From: CAYHYG01 sp964360835
GTDB taxonomy: Bacteria; Patescibacteriota; Patescibacteriia; UBA1558; 2-01-FULL-52-15
NCBI GenBank assembly: GCA_964360835.1
Contig: CAYHYG010000017.1
Span: 1 to 21,771 of the forward strand
Reading direction: 5' to 3'
DNA length: 21,771 nucleotides
Position 1 is the stretch's first letter; every line of letters begins with the position of its first letter. The notes beneath the pieces are model-generated. The model searched no databases and was not told the origin of the DNA. It worked only from the letters and a program-made list of their open reading frames with translations. The position numbers were made by a program, and so were the translations under genes. Below are positions 19,132 to 21,771 of this stretch, in pieces.

Positions 19132-20046
19132 ATGATTACTTTTATTTTTGAAGGTTCTGAGAAACAGCGACTCGATCACTTTCTCACTGAACAATTACCC
19201 CAGACCCGCAGTCAGATTCAGAAGTTGATTCGGTATGGCTTAGTCACAGTTAATGAACAAGTGATTGAGGTTCATCATTGGCTGAGAAATGGTGATGTTG
19301 TAAATTTAATGAAGGAGTCAAAGAATAAGTCAGCAGAAAATATAACGGTTGATCCAATCGTCATTTATGAAGACGATGAAGTTATAGTTCTCGAAAAACC
19401 AAGCGGGTTACTCGTTCACCCGACCGAAGGACACGAAAGTGATACCCTGATTGATTGGGCGTTGTCTCACTACCCAGAGCTAAAAACATTTGACGAGACA
19501 CGTCGTTCTGGTTTAATGCATCGCCTGGATCGAGATGTCTCGGGTTTGATCATCATGGCCAAGACAGTAGCTTCATTTGATAATCTCAAACGCCAATTCC
19601 AAGAACGTACCATAGAAAAATATTACCAAGCTTTAGTCCACGGAGTCGTTAGCCAAGAAGAAGCTGAGATTAATACCCCACTAGCTCGTGACAGCAAGAC
19701 CGGTCTAACCAAGGCACACTCTGCCCTCCAAGACCACATTGAAACTCGTGAAGCAATCACACGCTATGAAGTTTTACAGCGCTTTCACTCGACAACATTG
19801 CTGAAAATAAAATTAATCACCGGTCGTACACATCAGATCCGAGTCCATCTACAGTCGATTGGCCATAGCTTAGTGGGAGATCACCTGTATCAAACCAAAG
19901 ATATTCGCAAAAGTAAAAAAGAATATCTAGCCCGTCCCTTCCTCCATGCGTATCATATATCCTGGATGGATTTGAAAGGCGAACAACAGGGAGTGGAGTC
20001 AAAATTACCACTGGATTTACAAATATACCTTGATCAACAGAAATGA
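19132..20046 (+). CDS. RluA-family 23S rRNA/tRNA pseudouridine synthase
   Basis: A 304-aa enzyme that isomerises specific uridines in structured RNA. Residues 1-60 form an S4 RNA-binding domain (QRLDHFLTEQLPQTRSQIQKLI). The catalytic domain has VLEKPSGLLVHPT (87-99) and the signature HRLDRDVSG (130-138) with catalytic Asp133, plus KYYQALVHG and TGRTHQIRVHLQSIGHSLVGD. The domain order suits RluD/RluC; the exact target uridines cannot be assigned. Its TGA overlaps the gmk ATG (ATGA, 20043-20046). Confidence 0.93.
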   Translation: MITFIFEGSEKQRLDHFLTEQLPQTRSQIQKLIRYGLVTVNEQVIEVHHWLRNGDVVNLMKESKNKSAENITVDPIVIYEDDEVIVLEKPSGLLVHPTEGHESDTLIDWALSHYPELKTFDETRRSGLMHRLDRDVSGLIIMAKTVASFDNLKRQFQERTIEKYYQALVHGVVSQEEAEINTPLARDSKTGLTKAHSALQDHIETREAITRYEVLQRFHSTTLLKIKLITGRTHQIRVHLQSIGHSLVGDHLYQTKDIRKSKKEYLARPFLHAYHISWMDLKGEQQGVESKLPLDLQIYLDQQK

Positions 20047-20633
20047 AGTCCCCTATCATTGTCATTTGCGGTCCGACCGCCGTTGGTAAAACAGCGGTTA
20101 TCAATCAGCTCCTTCAGAAAATGCCGACCTTAAAAACCGGCATCAGCTTTATGACCAGGACTCCGCGTCAGGGAATGCCGGAAGATAAAAAAGTATTCTA
20201 TATAACACCAGGGGAGTTCAAGCAAAAAATTAGCGACGGCAAAATTCTCGAGTGGTCTGAGTACAATGGACATTATTATGGAACGAGCAAGGAAAGCCTT
20301 GATAGCGTCGGATCTGCGGCGCTTCTACTGAACTTAGATGCTGCAGGGTCGTTGAATATAAAGAAACTTTACCCTCATAGTCTGCTTATTTTTATTGACC
20401 CAGAATCCATGGATCAAATTCGCCAAAGATTAACCTCCCGCGGACTGACAGTGGAAGCCTTTGAGCGGCGCTGGCAGGAAGCAGAAAAAGCCATGTCGCT
20501 AGCGCCAAAATTTGACCTCAGGATCATCAATTATCAGGGTCGCCTAGCTGAGACTATAGAGCAGGTATTAAAGGCTATTAAAGCTTATCTTGGCCAGTAC
20601 CCCGCCATTGACAAAACCCCTAAAAACAATTAG
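20043..20633 (+). CDS. gmk: Guanylate kinase
   Basis: A 196-aa P-loop kinase converting GMP (or dGMP) to the diphosphate with ATP. The P-loop is GPTAVGKTAV (10-19), unlike the usual GPSGxGK(S/G)T and closer in wording to MiaA. The rest is typical of guanylate kinase: SFMTRTPRQGMPEDKKVFYI, GKILEWSEYNGHYYGTSKESL, LLNLDAAGSLNIK and FIDPESM. The lid region contains RLTSRG. It is translationally coupled to the rluA-type gene. MiaA is excluded by the GMP-binding EYNGHYYGT segment. Confidence 0.92.
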   Translation: MKSPIIVICGPTAVGKTAVINQLLQKMPTLKTGISFMTRTPRQGMPEDKKVFYITPGEFKQKISDGKILEWSEYNGHYYGTSKESLDSVGSAALLLNLDAAGSLNIKKLYPHSLLIFIDPESMDQIRQRLTSRGLTVEAFERRWQEAEKAMSLAPKFDLRIINYQGRLAETIEQVLKAIKAYLGQYPAIDKTPKNN

Positions 20634-20668
20634 AATTCCCAAGCTTATAACCGTATTAAATAATTGCT

Positions 20669-21001
20669 ATGAAAGAACAAAAAGCAGATCAACGACTGGA
20701 AATACGCCCCGGCATGACCGTTCGTGTGCATCAAAAAATCAAGGAAAAAAACTCCAAGGGAGAAGAGAAAGAACGTATCCAGATTTTTGAAGGCATTATC
20801 CTCAAGGCACGACATGGTAAAGAAGCTGGCGGCACTTTTACTGTGAGAAAAATTTCTGAAGGTGTAGGCGTGGAAAAGATCTATCCTCTACACTCTCCAG
20901 TCATCGCCAGGGTTGAGATTATTCGTCAGGCCAAAGTCAGACGAGCCAACTTGACCTATCTACGCAAGCACAAAAAACGTCTCAAGGAGATTGCCTTATA
21001 A
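20669..21001 (+). CDS. rplS: Large-subunit ribosomal protein L19 (bL19)
   Basis: A 110-aa ribosomal protein located at the subunit interface. Family features: LEIRPGMTVRVHQKIKE, IQIFEGIILKARHG, GTFTVRKISEGVGVEKIYPLHSP and RRANLTYLRK. There is no Shine-Dalgarno; a TTAAAT hexamer (20656-20661) ends 7 bp before the ATG, again the spacing of a leaderless message, though the box is weak. A hairpin with one bulged base follows the stop at 21010-21033 (CTGGT/ACCAG, TTGTT/AACAA) without a U-run. Confidence 0.96.
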   Translation: MKEQKADQRLEIRPGMTVRVHQKIKEKNSKGEEKERIQIFEGIILKARHGKEAGGTFTVRKISEGVGVEKIYPLHSPVIARVEIIRQAKVRRANLTYLRKHKKRLKEIAL

Positions 21002-21009
21002 GTTTCCGC

Positions 21010-21033
21010 CTGGTATTGTTTAAAACAAACCAG
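21010..21033. repeat. Hairpin between rplS and tRNA-Leu
   Basis: CTGGT-A-TTGTT pairs with AACAA-ACCAG around TAA, with one bulged A. It has no following U-run, so it is a possible processing site rather than a terminator. Confidence 0.55.
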
Positions 21034-21040
21034 TGAGCGA

Positions 21041-21127
21041 GCGGATATGGCGAAATTGGTATACGCGCAGCCTTGAGGTGGCTGTGGGGGCAACCCTGTG
21101 GGAGTTCGAGTCTCCCTATCCGCACCA
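21041..21127 (+). tRNA. tRNA-Leu (anticodon GAG)
   Basis: A class II tRNA of 87 nt with a long variable arm (TGGGGGCAACCCTGTG region), acceptor GCGGATA/TATCCGC, anticodon stem CAGCC/GGCTG with loop TTGAGGT, T loop TTCGAGT and encoded CCA. Confidence 0.95.
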
Positions 21128-21187
21128 TTCGACTTGCTTCGCTCGCTCATGGTCTACGACCACTCCTATATTGAAGCGAGATGAATG
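21126..21187. repeat. Nested palindrome R5 directly after tRNA-Leu
   Basis: Three levels: CATTC/GAATG (21126-21130 / 21183-21187), CTTGCTTC/GAAGCGAG (21133-21140 / 21173-21180, one G-U) and an inner TGGTC-TAC-GACCA (21150-21162). It starts within the CCA of the tRNA. Confidence 0.65.
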
Positions 21188-21189
21188 CG

Positions 21190-21223
21190 CAAATTTGAAT
21201 TTTGCAATTTAGAATTTGAATTG
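21190..21223. repeat. AT-rich repeat between tRNA-Leu and tRNA-Ala
   Basis: Built from AATTTGAATTTT-like words; shares TTTTGCAATTT (21200-21210) with the repeat at 18791-18845. Confidence 0.5.
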
Positions 21224-21229
21224 CTTCTG

Positions 21230-21305
21230 GGGCCCTTAGCTCATTTGGTAGAGCACCGCGTTTGCAACGCGGGGGTGGCCGGTTCGAGCCCGGCAGGGTC
21301 CACCA
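21230..21305 (+). tRNA. tRNA-Ala (anticodon TGC)
   Basis: Acceptor GGGCCCT/AGGGTCC (one G-U pair), D arm GCTC/GAGC, anticodon stem CCGCG/CGCGG with loop TTTGCAA, T arm GCCGG-TTCGAGC-CCGGC, encoded CCA. Confidence 0.95.
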
Positions 21306-21324
21306 CCCCGCCAAAGGCGGGGTG
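21304..21324. repeat. Small hairpin directly after tRNA-Ala
   Basis: CACCCCGCC-AAA-GGCGGGGTG, a perfect 9-bp stem that uses the last two bases of CCA. Core CCGCC-AAA-GGCGG resembles the CCGC-AAG-GCGG core after tRNA-Lys. No U-run. Confidence 0.75.
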
Positions 21325-21359
21325 CCCTGAACAACGTCCCTGAGTATAGTCGAAGGGCA
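21323..21359. repeat. Palindromic repeat R6 (CCTGA...AGTCGAAGG type)
   Basis: Arms TGCCCT (21323-21328) and AGGGCA (21354-21359), with CCCTGAGTATAGTCGAAGGG inside (21338-21357), which looks like a second copy of the core nested in the first. It shares two bases with the preceding small hairpin, as R3 does. Confidence 0.65.
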
Positions 21360-21408
21360 TTGTCTAAACATTAATCCAAATTATTCAGAACCAATCAAAG
21401 TCGTTCTA

Positions 21409-21436
21409 TTGTAAATTAGCAGAACTGTTCTAAAAT
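21409..21436 (+). promoter_or_regulatory. Promoter of a leaderless small membrane protein gene
   Basis: TTGTAA (21409-21414), 16-bp spacer, TAAAAT (21431-21436). The ATG starts 7 bp past the last base of the -10 and no Shine-Dalgarno is present. Confidence 0.6.
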
Positions 21437-21442
21437 AAACCC

Positions 21443-21706
21443 ATGCTCAATCGTATTATCATCAGCTTCCTCATGATCATCGGAGGCTATCTCGTGGTCT
21501 GGAAAGCTGACTGGTTACTCTATAATGCCGGTGCCATACCATCTTTCGAAAAGCTTTTCCGTACCGAGGGCGGCAGCCGTTTGGCCTACAAATTAATAGG
21601 CATACTAGCTATCATTGGCGGCATAATGTATCTGACCGGATTACTGGAACCTTTCGGTCTATGGGTTGCTAGAAAACTGTTCGGCTTGCCGGCGCAACAA
21701 TTATAG
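21443..21706 (+). CDS. Small two-pass membrane protein, function unknown
   Basis: An 87-aa product with two predicted membrane helices, IIISFLMIIGGYLVVW (about 5-20) and KLIGILAIIGGIMYLTGLL (about 50-68), joined by a loop AGAIPSFEKLFRTEGGSR. A basic/amphipathic C-terminus (WVARKLFG) follows. I do not recognise a named family. It lies alone between tRNA-Ala and tRNA-Val with its own promoter. The next tRNA begins 4 bp after its stop. Confidence 0.75.
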   Translation: MLNRIIISFLMIIGGYLVVWKADWLLYNAGAIPSFEKLFRTEGGSRLAYKLIGILAIIGGIMYLTGLLEPFGLWVARKLFGLPAQQL

Positions 21707-21709
21707 TTC

Positions 21710-21771
<62 letters not shown>

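Overview
The window looks like a small-genome bacterium of the Candidate Phyla Radiation (Patescibacteria); this is an inference from gene content and style, since there is no rRNA here to test it. Pointers are a tightly packed gene order with 1-4 bp overlaps, a split transketolase, an adenosylcobalamin-dependent ribonucleotide reductase with only a cobalamin adenosyltransferase beside it, a compact fused 2-oxoacid:ferredoxin oxidoreductase, a PilT motor, leaderless-looking promoters, and a single-domain GIY-YIG nuclease. The standard code applies: TGA closes several genes, including two ATGA overlaps, and no other gene shows internal TGA.

Layout. (1) 1-7.7 kb, minus strand: an OFOR operon (gamma-alpha fusion, beta, a 95-aa unknown, a 590-aa secreted/anchored protein with Ca-binding-type repeats), then a redox and pentose-phosphate operon (glutaredoxin-like protein, AhpF/TrxB-like flavoprotein, RpiB-Rpe fusion, transketolase N-terminal half interrupted by TGA at the window edge). 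(2) 7.7-9.1 kb: a GC-rich island with a secreted 259-aa orphan and, next to it, a candidate structured ncRNA with its own promoter and terminator. (3) 9.1-11.04 kb, plus strand: a ferredoxin lacking one cluster cysteine, an acidic 131-aa orphan and a cysteine desulfurase. (4) 11.04-15.94 kb: a repeat-rich spacer carrying two NrdR boxes, a promoter and a terminator, then class II RNR and CobO. (5) 16.0-18.24 kb: an untracked 46-aa membrane protein, pilT and a cNMP-binding/GAF regulator. (6) 18.24-21.77 kb: an interrupted tRNA-Arg copy, a GIY-YIG nuclease gene, the intact tRNA-Arg, then tRNA-Lys, rluA-type synthase, gmk, rplS, tRNA-Leu, tRNA-Ala, a small membrane protein and the start of tRNA-Val.

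How the parts connect. The RNR uses AdoCbl as radical source and CobO would make AdoCbl from scavenged corrinoid; the NrdR boxes put this under dNTP control. OFOR, ferredoxin, glutaredoxin-like protein and flavoprotein form a redox set. RpiB-Rpe plus transketolase supply the non-oxidative pentose phosphate reactions.

The most unusual structure is the tRNA-Arg(TCG) locus. An otherwise identical second copy is split by two hairpin insertions, one in the D arm and one in the T loop, has lost its acceptor 3' strand, and is separated from the intact copy by a GIY-YIG nuclease gene. The hairpin in the T loop shares a 15-nt end with another hairpin upstream of the RNR gene, and the spacers around the tRNAs are packed with nested palindromes of a few recurring kinds. 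This suggests a miniature hairpin-element system associated with tRNA genes, possibly mobilised by the GIY-YIG protein.
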